Source of the DNA: Hyposmocoma kahamanoa
Taxonomy: Eukaryota > Arthropoda > Insecta > Lepidoptera > Cosmopterigidae
DNA length: 64,000 nt
Assembly: GCF_003589595.1 (NCBI RefSeq)
Contig: NW_020653766.1
Span: forward strand, 775,392-839,391
Direction of reading: 5' to 3'
The notes below the pieces were generated by a model, which ran no database searches, was not told the DNA's origin, and saw only the letters and a list, made by a program, of their open reading frames with translations. This document shows positions 10,701 to 21,789 of the stretch, one piece after another (the first letter of the stretch is position 1; every line of letters begins with the position of its first letter). The translations under genes were made by a program, and so were the position numbers.

Positions 10701-13012
10701 CGGTTATCGAGAAATACTTCCAGGATTGGATATAGCGTTCACACAAATATATTAATTGTATCTGAGGGAAAACACTTTAAAGGGGGCAACATTGCAATAA
10801 GTAAAATAAAAATTATTTTTAGAAAATCAAAAATTCCACGTAATTTCCAATTCACTCCTCATATATAAATTAGTTCCACGCTTTAAACAAAAAAAGCGCT
10901 CCTATGTCTAAAACTTTATTATTTACCGCAGGCTGCCTTTAATGTAATGTATGGATTACATTTAAAATTAAAAGAAAATGTAACTGAAGACGTAATATTC
11001 CATAATATGCATAATATTCATGATATTGTTGCGCCACCTTCAATCTTCGGAGAGTAAGTACTATACGTATTATATTTTATGATACGATAATGAAATCACA
11101 ACATTAAAACCATATTATTTTAATCATCCTATCCAGGCTCATGTCTGTGTAGCCTCCTCCATTCCTCACGGTTCATAGCCAGTTCATTGACCTCTTTATG
11201 GCTGCTCACTTTGATCTTGTCCTTTATTTGCTCCCTATACGCCATTCTTGCTCTTCCTCTTCCCTTCTATCTTCCCCCCAGTTATCATTCTCACAAATTT
11301 GTCAATACGTAACGAATGTGCAAATGTTTCTGTTGTCTATTGTATTCAAAAGATCTTTCAAAACCTAAGTCTGGAATACGGCACTGTATGGATGCGAGAC
11401 AAAAACAAGGAGTCTAATCTCTTCTTGTTTTTCTGAGTAATTGTTCATGTCATTTGAAATCTGGACGTGCTGGAGGCGAATGCAAAAATAAAGTGGTTTG
11501 AGAAATATCAAAGGAGGAAGTTTTGAAAACGGTTACAGACAAAAGAAACCTTTAGTTATTTCCATTTGCATGTTAATCATTTTTTCAGATTCGGCGGCAA
11601 TTGGTCACGCGTAGTCAATTGTTTCATTATAGCATGGACAGCATTGTACACGGAGTGGCTTACCAAATACCACGGCCCAATGCACGTCGTGTTCTATGAA
11701 AATTTGGTCGAAGATACTAGAAACGAGCTGCAAGCGATACTCGACTTTTTGAATGTCACTGTTTCATCGGTATGAACACTATGAACACCATTATATCCGT
11801 TATATTTTAAGACAAGGTCGGAGAAGAGTAACGACAATGGAACAAATAAACTAGAAGAAGTGTGAAGTGGGCGTCCACTATGGCTACATGCCATATTTAT
11901 GTTCACGTTATGTTCCGTAGAACAAAATCTTGCGTCAAACCTCTCATTGGTGTTTAGGATTTCTAGTTTTAAGTAAATTCCCATAAGAAGTGTTAGATAT
12001 CGTGCTATCTAATTTTGAGTAACGGAACTCCAAAAGCAAATAGTTCATATAATCAGATTACGAGTAGTTCCAGTTTTGACGTTAGTAATCATAAATTTTG
12101 GATTAAATAAATAAATTAATAGGTTCAGGCGTTACTTTGCTGAAGTCCATGTTAAAAAAATTGCAAGGAAATTAATTTGCTACTCCGCGAACCCAGTGAA
12201 CTCTTCGGCCGAGTGTCGAGCAGTCAACAACCCCTGCCGATGCCTCATGGAGAGGCGAAACACGGGTTGGGTATATTTTTGGTGATGGTTTGTGACTGTA
12301 GTTGCCCTTGTGTTATTAATTTTATGCAGAGGGAGGGTGGGATAATCAACTGCATGAAAAAAATATTTAACACAAGCGCAGCTATTTTACACGATTTAAC
12401 GTTCACTGGGTTCGCGTAGTAGCAAATTAATTTACTTCCATTTTTAATAATAAATTTATTTATTTATGTAGCGTGTCAACCCCATCTAGTATGCTCGAAG
12501 CGTATTCGTAAGCGTGTGACCCAATATCACAACGACCACTCATCCCTGAGTAACTTAATCAATTAGGTTTTTTAAATGTAGATGGTGCTTGCTGCCGTCG
12601 ACCCTGTTTTGCCAAAATAGCAATGGGACCTTTTGTATGACCAAATAGTAATAACTAAACGATGTCTTGTATTTCTGTCATAACCGTGATTATTATTATT
12701 AATGTTAGTTCGTTATAGGTAGTCTTTCATATACACGCATCTTTTCGCTTGTAACAGGTCCTGTTTTAAGTAATAGTTTCTGTAATGTGTTTGTGGGCAA
12801 AAGTTTTTTGCGTGGAAAAGTATTACACGTTTGGTAAGTTATATGCAATCTAGGCGATGATGTGTGAGTATGTGTAATGTAAGACTAAGTTTACAAGTAT
12901 TTACGTTTGATAACAACAGTATTTGGTACGAAAGCAGATTGAGTCCGTATGTACTAGTTTATCTGTACCATGTTATTTGGCAATTTGAAATGTTTTAAAC
13001 CAGTTCCAATGT

Positions 13013-13062
<50 letters not shown>

Positions 13063-13924
13063 NNNNNNNNNNTCTCCCTCTCGCGCGTAACCACAGTTAT
13101 ACCAGTTTCCTTACGATTGCCCCTACAGCCGCCTGCAGTTTGTGCAGGATCTCCTTAGTACAAACCCAGATCTCACCTCCATACCTAAGCACCGGCTAAA
13201 TACACTAGTCCTGAATGCGACCTTCAATTCAAAAACATTTTCACACACAAATTCAAAGGGAGTAATTTTCTTACTACCAACTCCAAATACTTTTTGTGAC
13301 TATAACAAAGAAAGGGTACAGTTAAGAACACATCAATCTAGACATATTGGATTGCTCTTATCGCAAACGTCATGAAGTTAAATTCCAATAAGCTTGACGT
13401 GCTTTTAACTCCGTACCAAATTTGGTTACCAGTCTATAAAATAGCGATAGTATTACCCGGTCAGCATGATCAATCTGCATTTAAACACCATTTTCTGTAT
13501 AATTTTGAACTATTATTTGGCTTGGCTAATTGACGCTATCAACGCAAGAGTCTGGTGTAACTTTATTTTTATCTACAATGTTTCTCTAAACGATATTAAT
13601 GTCATCATAGTTTTATATTTGGATTTGTTATACACGTGAAAATAGCATTTCAATATAAAACAACTATGTGTTAGTATCATTTAAAGTACCTAATATTGAA
13701 GAAAAAATAATTAAAAGTGGGTTACACCACTGTTGTGCCCATGGTCTCCATAAGTTTTGTACGTTTTTTTGCAGTGGGACATCACTTGTGCAATCCATAG
13801 AAAGAGTGGCTTGGATAACCTGTTCCGACATGTTAAGAAATATAAATATTTCAATCCTTTCACAAAAGACATGTATGAGAAAATGGAGTTGGCCCAAAAT
13901 AAAGTGTATGATCTTGTCAAATAG
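7769..13924 (+). CDS. WSCD-family sulfotransferase-like protein, five exons
   Basis: Exons 7769-8060, 9454-9635, 10932-11053, 11589-11769 and 13775-13924 join with matching phases (1, 0, 2, 0) at GT/AG sites and give 927 nt, 308 residues plus stop. That is the usual length of insect WSCD-like proteins (about 315). A single membrane segment lies at about residues 25-43, so a type II Golgi protein is likely. GPGSGNTWLRYL (81-92) is the PAPS-binding loop, followed by the FPGE segment, LLIRNP (148-153, the 3'-phosphate site) and VVFYENLVED in exon 4. Exon 3 has no stop-free ATG frame of its own and was found by phase and family match. The family presumably transfers sulfate; the acceptor is unknown. 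Exon 2's donor (GTATCA) is weak. The introns are full of repeats. Confidence 0.85.
8185..8400 (+). repeat. Dispersed repeat shared with 39290-39405
   Basis: The words GCTCCGTCAC and CATTAGTCAGATTTAGTAG, followed by TTTTCGATTTT, occur in the same order at 39297-39405. It lies in intron 1 of the WSCD-family gene. No protein or RNA feature was seen. The rest of this 1.4-kb intron shows no recognised element. Confidence 0.5.
9636..10931 (+). other. Intron 2 of the WSCD-family gene
   Basis: AT-rich intron between the donor at 9636 and the acceptor AG at 10930-10931 (a C-rich tract is weak, but CCGCAG is present). I see no conserved element or ORF inside. The exon that follows is easily missed because it is only 122 bp. 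Confidence 0.6.
11145..11280 (-). pseudogene. LINE reverse-transcriptase C-terminal fragment
   Basis: Minus-strand translation includes VSSHKEVNELAMNREEWRRL, which resembles the extreme C terminus of several non-LTR retrotransposon polyproteins (the AxDRxxWR motif near the stop). Only about 45 codons remain. It lies in intron 3 of the WSCD-family gene. Confidence 0.5.
12176..12426. mobile_element. TTAA-type MITE in intron 4 of the WSCD-family gene
   Basis: Terminal inverted repeats of 26 bp (TTTGCTACTCCGCGAACCCA... at 12176-12201, its complement at 12401-12426) differ at one position. TTAA flanks both sides (12172-12175 and 12427-12430). The interior of about 200 bp has no coding sequence. 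TTAA duplications are made by piggyBac and Kolobok transposases; which one moved this copy cannot be told. Confidence 0.85.
13015..13090 (+). repeat. TC microsatellite with a 10-N assembly gap
   Basis: An uninterrupted TC run ends at 13062, followed by ten N (13063-13072) and more TC-rich sequence. The true length is unknown. It is within intron 4, so the gene model is not affected. Confidence 0.95.
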
Positions 13925-13988
13925 TAAACAAAAAGTAATAATATAAATTTATCAAGCCACACGAGTTTTTGTAGACGTACAGCTCTTC

Positions 13989-14272
13989 GTGAAAGAGTTC
14001 GTCCGAGGAAGTACTGCCACTTTACTCATTTCTGCGACCAAGCAGTAATATAACCGTAACTGCGTTCCGGTTTTGAAGGATAAGGGTGCTGGTCAAATTA
14101 CTAGCACATGGAATTTGTCAACTTATGTCTCAGGGTGACGGGAGCGGAAACAGTGCCCTTTAGATCCTTGCGATTTAAAACTCTGAGCGGCACTGCAACT
14201 GCTATGGATTGGCGTGTCGCTTACCATCAGGCGCACGCATTGTTCGTCCTGTCAATTGGTATCATAAGAAAA
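13989..14272 (+). repeat. Dispersed 280-bp repeat family R280, copy 1
   Basis: Begins with GTGAAAGAGTTCGTCCGAGG and runs through TTATGTCTCAGGGTGACGGG and GCACTGCAACT to GTTCGTCCTGTCAATTGGTA. The same order recurs at 37470-37750 and 60345-60565 (+), and reversed at 14335, 48778, 51080, 57270, 59460 and 63488. No terminal inverted repeats or ORF are seen. It lies just downstream of the WSCD-family gene. Confidence 0.75.
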
Positions 14273-14334
14273 AATACTTTTTTTAAATTATGTCAAGTGA
14301 CAAGCGGTAAGCGTCACACCCAATACCCCTTAGA

Positions 14335-14460
14335 GCTTTAAATTGCAGATCTGAGGGGCACTGCCACTGCACCCGTCACCCTGAGACACAAAGTTGACAA
14401 TTCTCACGTACCCGTAGTGTCACTAACGCCCTTATCCTTAAAACCGGAACGCAATAGTTT
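14335..14460 (-). repeat. R280 repeat, partial copy in opposite orientation
   Basis: Reverse complement of the middle of copy 1 (GGGGCACTGCCACTGC, CCGTCACCCTGAGACA, AAAACCGGAACGC). The two copies face each other with about 60 bp between, which makes a large imperfect inverted repeat of about 120-bp arms. Confidence 0.7.
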
Positions 14461-15164
14461 AAAGAAGGATTATATTAAAATAAGTAATAAATAAGTGTTA
14501 GTGTTTGGAATGTTGCATTTACACTATTGTACAGGGTCAAGAGCACGTGAAACTTGACACTGAAGATTTATATCCAACTCTATGCTGCTTACGATAAGAA
14601 AAATCCAAAGTACAAAGTGTAAATCTTGATGTGCTGCAACTGCAATATTCCAAAAAGACAGTTAAGTATGTAAATTTTCTGCATCCAACCAAGAATATAA
14701 TTGGTTTTCTTGGTCTATAAGTTTAACTGCAGTTGCTAGACAAGCCAAGTTAACCAATCTTCTTCTGGACAACTTAGTGATGTTAAGCAAAGGGATCCAC
14801 CTTCAGGTGACGAGACTTGTCCACGGTAGCGCAGACGCGTTCTTAGCACAATGTATTGGGAGGCAGTTCAACATCATGTGTGTAAGTATTTAAGGGTATC
14901 TGTAATGTGCGACTTAAAAAAGCCCCAAAAATCTCGAATTTTGTTTTGATTCCGATTGGGATTTTACACTTTACGGGGCCTATAAGAAAAAGAAAGCTAT
15001 TGTCAAATTGATATACTTTCTGCCATCGAGAGATGATTGTAAATGATATAAAGCTATCATTTGGCTAAATTTAACTTCATACTGATGGTGCTAAATTTGG
15101 AGCTACGACTGTGACATACTTTAAACTTTTTTTGCATATTATGCTTTCAGTCTGCAATTTCAAA
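14461..15164. other. Intergenic sequence between WSCD-like and DUF229 genes
   Basis: No gene, RNA or element recognised. The two host genes converge (+ then -) on this region, so it holds at most their 3' flanks. Confidence 0.5.
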
Positions 15165-15897
15165 CAATGCTATCTTGCCTTTTCAAATTAAGATCACAGG
15201 TTTAGTCCCTGCCAGGGGCCTATACTACATCACTTGTTTTGTTTTGAAAAAGCGCCAGATAAATTTTTAGAAGAATTGGAACCGTATTATTCTACAAATA
15301 CAACAAGGACGAATGCGTAACAATTTTGCAAAAAATAACTATTTAAAAACAATATAAAAAATGAAAAATATGACGCTACTCAAACGCTCTACTGCCTCCT
15401 GATTGGTTAAAATATAAGCGGTACTTGGCCAATCATGGACACTTCTATTCTATATCTTTGATTTTTTATATTTTAGATTTCGTTTGAATTTGCTGTCGTG
15501 GATTGTTAACAAAATACACATAAAACGTTGGTTGTATTTCATTACTTTAATTTACTCGTAGAAAATAATTTTATCGTATAGCACCACACAGTTTAGCTAC
15601 CTACAAATAATTCTACTCTTAATACTTGGCTAAAATGTATCCGCAAAATGAATTGTCTCTTCCGTACAAATTTGCTTGCTAATGCGAGGCTATGAATAAA
15701 TATCTATTATTGTTTCATGTTAGCGTTTTGCTGCTATTGAAGATTGAAGAAGATTTCTACTTATGAAACAAAAATCGATACTGCAAACATTTCTATTATC
15801 AGAATCGGTTACACAACTTTTTACACACACGTATGTATGAACACAGAATCTTAACGCTCTAAAGATCACATAATATGTAACGTTTAACTGTTATGTC
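15165..15897. repeat. Duplicated 3' flank of the DUF229 gene (copy 2)
   Basis: This is the flank attached to the intact gene; blocks match 2575-3150 in the same order. About 230 bp at 15300-15530 has no counterpart in the other copy. A GGTTTAGTCC word near 15196 matches GGTTCAATCC in copy 1, which looks like a B-box, so an old SINE may lie inside the duplicated unit. Confidence 0.7.
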
Positions 15898-17832
15898 CTA
15901 AACCACACAGTAGCAAAACTTACTTAAATGAGGATGAGTTTTAACAATGCATCTTGGTTCGTCGCCATAAGCATTCACTCGGGAAATATCATACTCTGAC
16001 ACCAAAAACTGGTCGCGGTTTCGTAAAAACATCACTGTGCCTTCGAATATAGCATGTCCCGGACTCATTACTACCTTTACTTGATAATTTTCAACAGACG
16101 GCTCTACGGACTTTCTGAATATTGAAAGATAACCTCCGCCACTATCCTTGTTAAGATATTGATTATCGTGTTCCTCTCGTAATACCCATTCTATGGCGGT
16201 GAGCTCTCTCTTAGCACATTTAGCATTTACAGCCACAAGATTATTAATAAAAGTACAGAATGCATTCGCAACTCGCGTGTAGATGGGTTCAGTTTGAGAC
16301 ACGTTGACCCACTGTAGACACGCGCACCAATGCGTATGCACATCCGCCTCGGCGCAAGAACGCGTCGCTGGTATAGGCCTCAACAGGCTCATCCCTCTCG
16401 GAAGGTCTGAACCAGGCACCTTATAATTATTGCTTAAATGACTTAAACCTACAGCGTCTAAAATGGTAGTGTGAATGTCAAAAGGTGTTGTGAGGACGTC
16501 CGCGTTTGCTCTCAAAGACGTTTTTACTGCACGTATAAAATTGTTTACCTTTTCTGGCAAAAGGATGCCCACGAAAGGCAGACGCTCCTCAATCTTGCCT
16601 TGATAAATAGATCGCAATTCTGAATACCTCGGCCCATGGTCTCCCATCACAAACACAAGGGTATTTTCTAAAATTCCGTTTGATTTTAAAGCTCTCAAGA
16701 ATTCAGATAGATCATCTTCCATAGTTGCAATTAAATTAGAGTCGTCGTGACAAATATCCGCAATAAAAGTGAAGCAGAAGTGCTTGCCTGCTCTTTTAAT
16801 GAATTGTAGCGTAAGATTCAACATGAGAGCATATCTTGGTACGGCGCCTACGCAGTATAGATCTGTTGCTTCCAAAAATAAAGGCCTAAGGTAATGATCA
16901 GCCGGTTGGTACTTAAACCCGTTAAAGCGGTATTGAAAAGTTCCCGTTTGTGGCATGTCCTCAAAGTATGCTGTGTGGTAACCGTCTAATTTTAACTGTC
17001 CAAACAAAAAGTCCTTTGGATGAAAATATACACCTTTGTTTATTTTTCGTGCATCGGGCATTTCAAGCTCCGATTTGCCTGTCAAAATTGGAAACAAAGC
17101 AGCTGGAGTACCATCTCCGAGTATGTTGTAACTGTTGAGGATAACGGCGCCGAGCTCGTGAGTGAGAACGTTGTAAGAATGGGGTAATTTTCGTAAGAAC
17201 TGGTTGTGAGAAATAGAGTCCATGCCAAGTACGAGAACGTTGAGTGAGTCAATTCGATCAGGTCGATAAGGCACTTCTACGTCGCGTAAACCAGTTTTCA
17301 GGCCACTCCATCTCGGGGAAAACCAACTAAACGGGAATTTGGCGTTTTTAATGCAATATACATGTACGTGATCTGACCGCTGTAAAATATATTTTTCATT
17401 GCCTGTTACTCTGACAGAATTCTCGAAGTAATATTCATTGTCAGTAAAGTAAATTATATCACTGTAGTAGCATTCCACTGCCGGTGCTGAATCCAATATA
17501 TTTTGTATTACATAGCACTCCGAACCAATGCAATTGACCCAGTCTATTCCATGGCAAAGGATTTTAGATGTTTCCTTGATATATTTCATGATAACAGCAG
17601 CGAATGGGTTTGTCGTTGGCATTCTGCATCCTGTACCTTTTTCGCGTTTTATTCTTGACTGTATATTTAGTTCATGCAATCTCTTAGCGTCATCTCTTTG
17701 TTCAATATTGTTACTGCAATATTTCTTTATCATCCAGGTGATTATAACAAAAACTATAATCATATATAACAAATGCTGGTTATTTCGACGACTTCTCATG
17801 TTCCTGAAAATATTCCCAAATGGCACGACCAT
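15898..17832 (-). CDS. DUF229 protein, membrane-anchored alkaline-phosphatase superfamily
   Basis: Uninterrupted 644-residue ORF, about the usual family length. A membrane helix at about residues 21-36 after a basic start predicts a type II membrane protein. The catalytic-type domain starts near residue 196: VLVLGMDSISHNQF (198-211) has the metal-binding Asp205 with Ser206 as the likely nucleophile; GDGTPAALFPILTG (239-252), CHDD (361-364) and VMGDHGPR (395-402) supply further metal ligands. A Cys-rich part (residues about 485-525) follows. The family is related to sulfatases and phosphatases but its substrate is unknown. No intron is seen. A broken copy of its 3' end at 3155-3275 shows past duplication. 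The short plus-strand ORFs inside are shadows. Confidence 0.9.
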   Translation of the reverse strand: MVVPFGNIFRNMRSRRNNQHLLYMIIVFVIITWMIKKYCSNNIEQRDDAKRLHELNIQSRIKREKGTGCRMPTTNPFAAVIMKYIKETSKILCHGIDWVNCIGSECYVIQNILDSAPAVECYYSDIIYFTDNEYYFENSVRVTGNEKYILQRSDHVHVYCIKNAKFPFSWFSPRWSGLKTGLRDVEVPYRPDRIDSLNVLVLGMDSISHNQFLRKLPHSYNVLTHELGAVILNSYNILGDGTPAALFPILTGKSELEMPDARKINKGVYFHPKDFLFGQLKLDGYHTAYFEDMPQTGTFQYRFNGFKYQPADHYLRPLFLEATDLYCVGAVPRYALMLNLTLQFIKRAGKHFCFTFIADICHDDSNLIATMEDDLSEFLRALKSNGILENTLVFVMGDHGPRYSELRSIYQGKIEERLPFVGILLPEKVNNFIRAVKTSLRANADVLTTPFDIHTTILDAVGLSHLSNNYKVPGSDLPRGMSLLRPIPATRSCAEADVHTHWCACLQWVNVSQTEPIYTRVANAFCTFINNLVAVNAKCAKRELTAIEWVLREEHDNQYLNKDSGGGYLSIFRKSVEPSVENYQVKVVMSPGHAIFEGTVMFLRNRDQFLVSEYDISRVNAYGDEPRCIVKTHPHLSKFCYCVV

Positions 17833-18500
17833 TTTACAATTATTTTTTTGTTACATATAAATTGTCGTTGTTTAAATTGATTCCGTTAAGGAAACGGCAA
17901 AGGCTTAAAACCATACAGCCAAGTCTTATGAATTTTCTGTTAAAATCATTGGCTTCAATGGTTAAAATGGAGTTTTAAATTGGCTCAGCCTGCCAATCAC
18001 GCCACGCCATCAGTCCATTATATTTTATAAGCATTATCTATCGTCTATTCTCTGTGTAATAAATATTTATTTATTTCTTTCTTAGTCACATAAAATCTTA
18101 GAGAATGGAAAAAATAATAACATACAATTTGCGATGGATTTGTCAGTAACTGTAAAAATTAAAACAGTAACAGTAACAGTAAAAATATCAACACAATATA
18201 ATATTTTATAAGTTTTGTTTTATGTTACTTTCTATGTTTATTGCCTCTAATATTTTTTTTATCTTAGAATTAAAAAACAATGCAGAATTTTCTTATCTGC
18301 TATATTTTTTTTACTACAATTTTCTTACTACTTCCGTGTCTGAGCGGTTACCATGCTGGACTACATAAAAGAAAATTAAATAATTTAGTAAAAACTAAGA
18401 TCTAGCCACATGCGTTTCGTCCACCATGGCCCTAGACTGTCCCCAAGGATGAAAAATTTTAGTACTAATTAAAGCCAACAAAAATACGAGGTAATCGCCC
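17833..18500. other. Upstream flank of the DUF229 gene
   Basis: AT-rich, no gene. A partial tRNA-like SINE head (CGTGTCTGAGCGGTTACCATG) sits at about 18330-18352 without its body. Short near-repeats of GTAACAG/TAAAAA occur at about 18140-18190. Confidence 0.45.
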
Positions 18501-18691
18501 AAAATCAACAAAATTTATCCCAAACCATTTTGTTTGTATTGAGGCCTTATTGGAATATTGCAAAAACATTTTATTGAAGTCGAAATCGACCTTGGAGCTC
18601 CCGAAAACCCCCGGATATCAAATTTTAGCCGGATCGGGACAGTTTTATATCGAGTCGTCATTTTGGATTCGGCCTTTTTGTATCCACTATT

Positions 18692-19225
18692 TTGTTAAAT
18701 GCTTGGACTTTGTTCGAGCATTTGCTAGGCGTTGGCAAAAGTGTCGTCACCCAATCTAAGGGTGTCAAGCATACCGTGCGTTTAGATGCGGGTCTTGGAG
18801 CCCAGCTGCTAACGGTACACCCTCGATACCAGGGAACCTCGGGGGAACTTTATGCCCTTCAGCCGGCAAGCGGGGCTCTGTTGGCTGTGACCTTTAATTC
18901 CCTAGCTTCTCGTGAGACGTATATGGAGAAAGAAAAGATAAATATTAACGATTTAATTTCGTCCTTGGAGCAAACGATTACTGAGATGGACAGTCCACCC
19001 AGCAAAAACGACGTGACTTCGGTCACGGCTATGGATACGAACCAGGCGGGTCCTTCGAATCCACTGGTATCGGAATCCAACGCTCAGCCGCGCATTCGGC
19101 TGAACGGGTCTCACCGGAAGAGACTGCAGGGCCTGATGAGAACAGGTATAAACTACGCAGAAGCTCTACCTCTATCTGAAAAGCCCTGGAGTGATCTTCC
19201 GGTGTCCAAAAAGTGTAGACTGGCT
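18692..19225 (+). pseudogene. ORF1 (gag-like), N-terminal part
   Basis: Carries INDLISSLEQTITEM and GSHRKRLQGLMRTGINYAEA. The second resembles the basic segment found near the N terminus of ORF1 in several insect I-like and R1-like LINEs. The ORF reads on into the inserted Jockey tail and stops. The sequence continues after the insertion at about 21063 (PTTATTYIFKKGCDSV...), in broken frames to about 21650. Confidence 0.5.
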
Positions 19226-21062
19226 TGTGGGAAAGATCAAATTCAAATTCAAATTCAAAATAATCTTTATTTCATAGGTAAGCATTATTACACTTGAAAT
19301 CGTCACAATAGTTAAACTCTACCGCTCATTCGTAAGGCAGATTCCTCTGAGAAGAATGAGCAAGAAACTCTAGGGGTTGCTCTTTGTAAATAACATTTAC
19401 AATATTCTTTTTTTATTTGAAACATCAGGGATCGAGACTACCTCCATGAGCTAAACGGGGTACTACCACGGATTTTTGTCATCCAAGTACGCAGAAGTTG
19501 TATAATAACCTTTAGTATAAAGTTTTTGTTTCACTATAGTTTTAAACCTCGTGAAAGGCAAATTTTGTATATCAACCGGAATCTTGTTATAGAAGCGTAT
19601 ACATTGCCCCTTAAATGATTTTTTTGACTTTGTGAAGACGACTATCAAGAAAAGCTAGTTTATTTCTATTCCTCGTATTAATGTTATATCTGTCACTATT
19701 TTTCCTAAATAAATTACTATTCCTTTTAACATAAATTACATTTTCATAAATGTACTGTGAGGCTAGTGTAAGAATGTTAATTTCCTTAAACTTATCTCTC
19801 AAAGATACTTTGGGGCTCAGATTGTAAATTGCCCTAACTGCACGTTTCTGCAGGACAAAGATTCTATTGATATCGGCGGCATTACCCCAAAGCAAAATGC
19901 CGTATGTCATTAGACTGTGAAAGTAGCTGAAGTAAACCAATCTAGCGGTTTCGACGTCTGAAAGTTTCCTTATTTTTTTAATCGCGTACACTGCAGAGCC
20001 GAGCCGTTTTGATAACTTACTTATATGGGGACCCCATTACAATTTAGCATCTAACGTTATACCTAGAAATACAACTGTATCCACAAGATTCAATTTTTCG
20101 TTTCTAACTACAATGTTTGTAACCGTCTCTCTAACATTGGGTAATGTAAATTTCACACAATTTGTTTTTTCTCATTAAGAAGTAGGTTATTAACAGCAAA
20201 CCAATCAACTACTTTAGATATAGCATTGTTCACATCGTCGTAGGAACATTGGTGCCTTTTACCTTTAAATAATAAGGAAGTATCATCAGCAAACAATACT
20301 ATCTCATGTTTTATACCCTCCATAAGGCTAGGTAAGTCATTAATATAAACTAAAAATAAAAATGGGCCTAGAATTGAACCTTGAGGGACACCCATGCCAA
20401 TTGCAGATCCTGACGATCTCGTACCGTTAACATCGACCCTCTGTACCCTACGACGCAAATACGATTTTAGATGGTCGAGATCACGTCCCGCCACACCATA
20501 ATGGCGAAGTTTCCTGACCAGTGTATCATGGTGCACACAATCAAAAGCTTTGGAAAGGTCACAGAATACACCAATAGCGTCATGTGAGACTTCCCATGCA
20601 TCAAATATATGATTAATCAACTCGACACCAGCATCGGTTGTAGAGCGACCCCGAGTGAAACCAAATTGTTTAGGAGACATTAAGTTATTACTATAAAAAT
20701 GTGCACACATCTGATTTAGAATAATTTTTTCAAATATTTTACTGAGAGTTGGTAGTATTGATATAGGTCTGAAACTGGTGGGGTCAGAAATACTACCAGA
20801 TTTGAAAAGTGGAATAACTTTACTTTGCTTCATGAGGTTAGGAAAGACACCATCATCAACACATTTATTAAAGACACCGGCTAAATAAGGCGCAATACAA
20901 TCAACTATAGAACTAATTACTCTGACTGAAAGACCATCAAGATCAGCAGTATTTTTTATGTTTATAGACTTAAAGGCTTTAACAATATCGTTTGGAAATA
21001 CATGACGGAACTTAAATCGGCAATTTAAAGCCGTGGTCGGAAGCTCAGCTATCTTTGATTGA
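19226..21062 (-). mobile_element. Jockey-like LINE, 5'-truncated, inserted in the I-like LINE
   Basis: The minus strand encodes RT from about 21060 to 20153, a break, then the C-terminal part 19991-19463, then a 3' UTR ending in a TTTGAATTTGAATTTGA-type tail at 19226-19260. The endonuclease is absent. It belongs to the same family as the fragment at 53912-54380 (shared RFYNKIP segment and 3' UTR). I could not see a clear target duplication. Confidence 0.8.
20153..21060 (-). pseudogene. Jockey-like reverse transcriptase, first two thirds
   Basis: Motifs in order: DLDGLSVRVI, VIPLFKSG, SFRPISILPTLSKIFEKI, QFGFTRGRSTTDA, FCDLSKAFDCVHH, GVPQGSILGPFLFLVYIND and the catalytic FADDTSLLF. All the core RT motifs are intact. 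The frame ends at a stop after NEKKQIV; the thumb and C terminus follow in another frame at 19991-19463. The first few codons of the open frame come from the host LINE. Confidence 0.85.
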
Positions 21063-21789
21063 GGAGAGCGAGCTTCCAAAGCCCACCACCGCTACCACCT
21101 ACATTTTCAAGAAGGGATGTGACTCGGTGCAGATGGCCAGAAGACTGCTGGGGGCCCAAAATTGAGGCCTCCGCACAGAAGTGTGCAAGGTTCTTCATAT
21201 TGGGGAAGATGCGAACGGATGGGTAGTCGCGTTCGCTCTTGATGACCCATCTTTGGAGAATCTCCGTGCCTCAAATTGCCGGGCACACCTTGGTTTTCAA
21301 CAGGTCACGTTTAGGATCAAAGGGTGTCCGGAAAGTACGTTCAGTGGCGACACTCCGCGTCTTGGTGTCGAAACCAGTGTCGGTTGCAAGTCTGTTCGAG
21401 GAATCGGGGCCGGAAGCCTCAGAGCAGGTGTCTGCGCCTGGCCCGTCTTCCACGGACCAAGGGAAACGCGACGGGGCTGCCCCGTCTGCGACTCTGGCTG
21501 CATCGCCCCAGAAGAATCGCGGACGGGAGGCTGGGCACACTCGGACAGCACCCGCTGTCCCGGGTGTAGTGCAAACAGCGCAGCTATCAACAAGTGCCAG
21601 TACTGGGGCGGCTTAACCAAAATCTGCCACAGTAATGGCACTAAATGACCGTCTGGGTTCGGTGCCAGGTGGCGTGGAGGTGTGCAAGGGCGTGGGGCTG
21701 CCAACCCACGCCCTTGCACACCAGGACAGCTTCGTCTTCCTCGTAGCAGTCGGGGGCAGTAACGCGGCCGGAGCTTCAATCCCCGCTAT

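Noticed and set aside
12177..12419. 80-codon ORF in the WSCD-like intron
   Set aside because: It spans a MITE almost end to end and has no protein features.
16950..17138. Plus-strand ORFs at 16950-17138 and 17528-17860
   Set aside because: Antisense shadows of the intact DUF229 coding sequence.
21239..21779. Overlapping ORFs on both strands in a GC-rich stretch
   Set aside because: The region is the decayed ORF1 end of the I-like LINE; long open frames on both strands follow from base composition.
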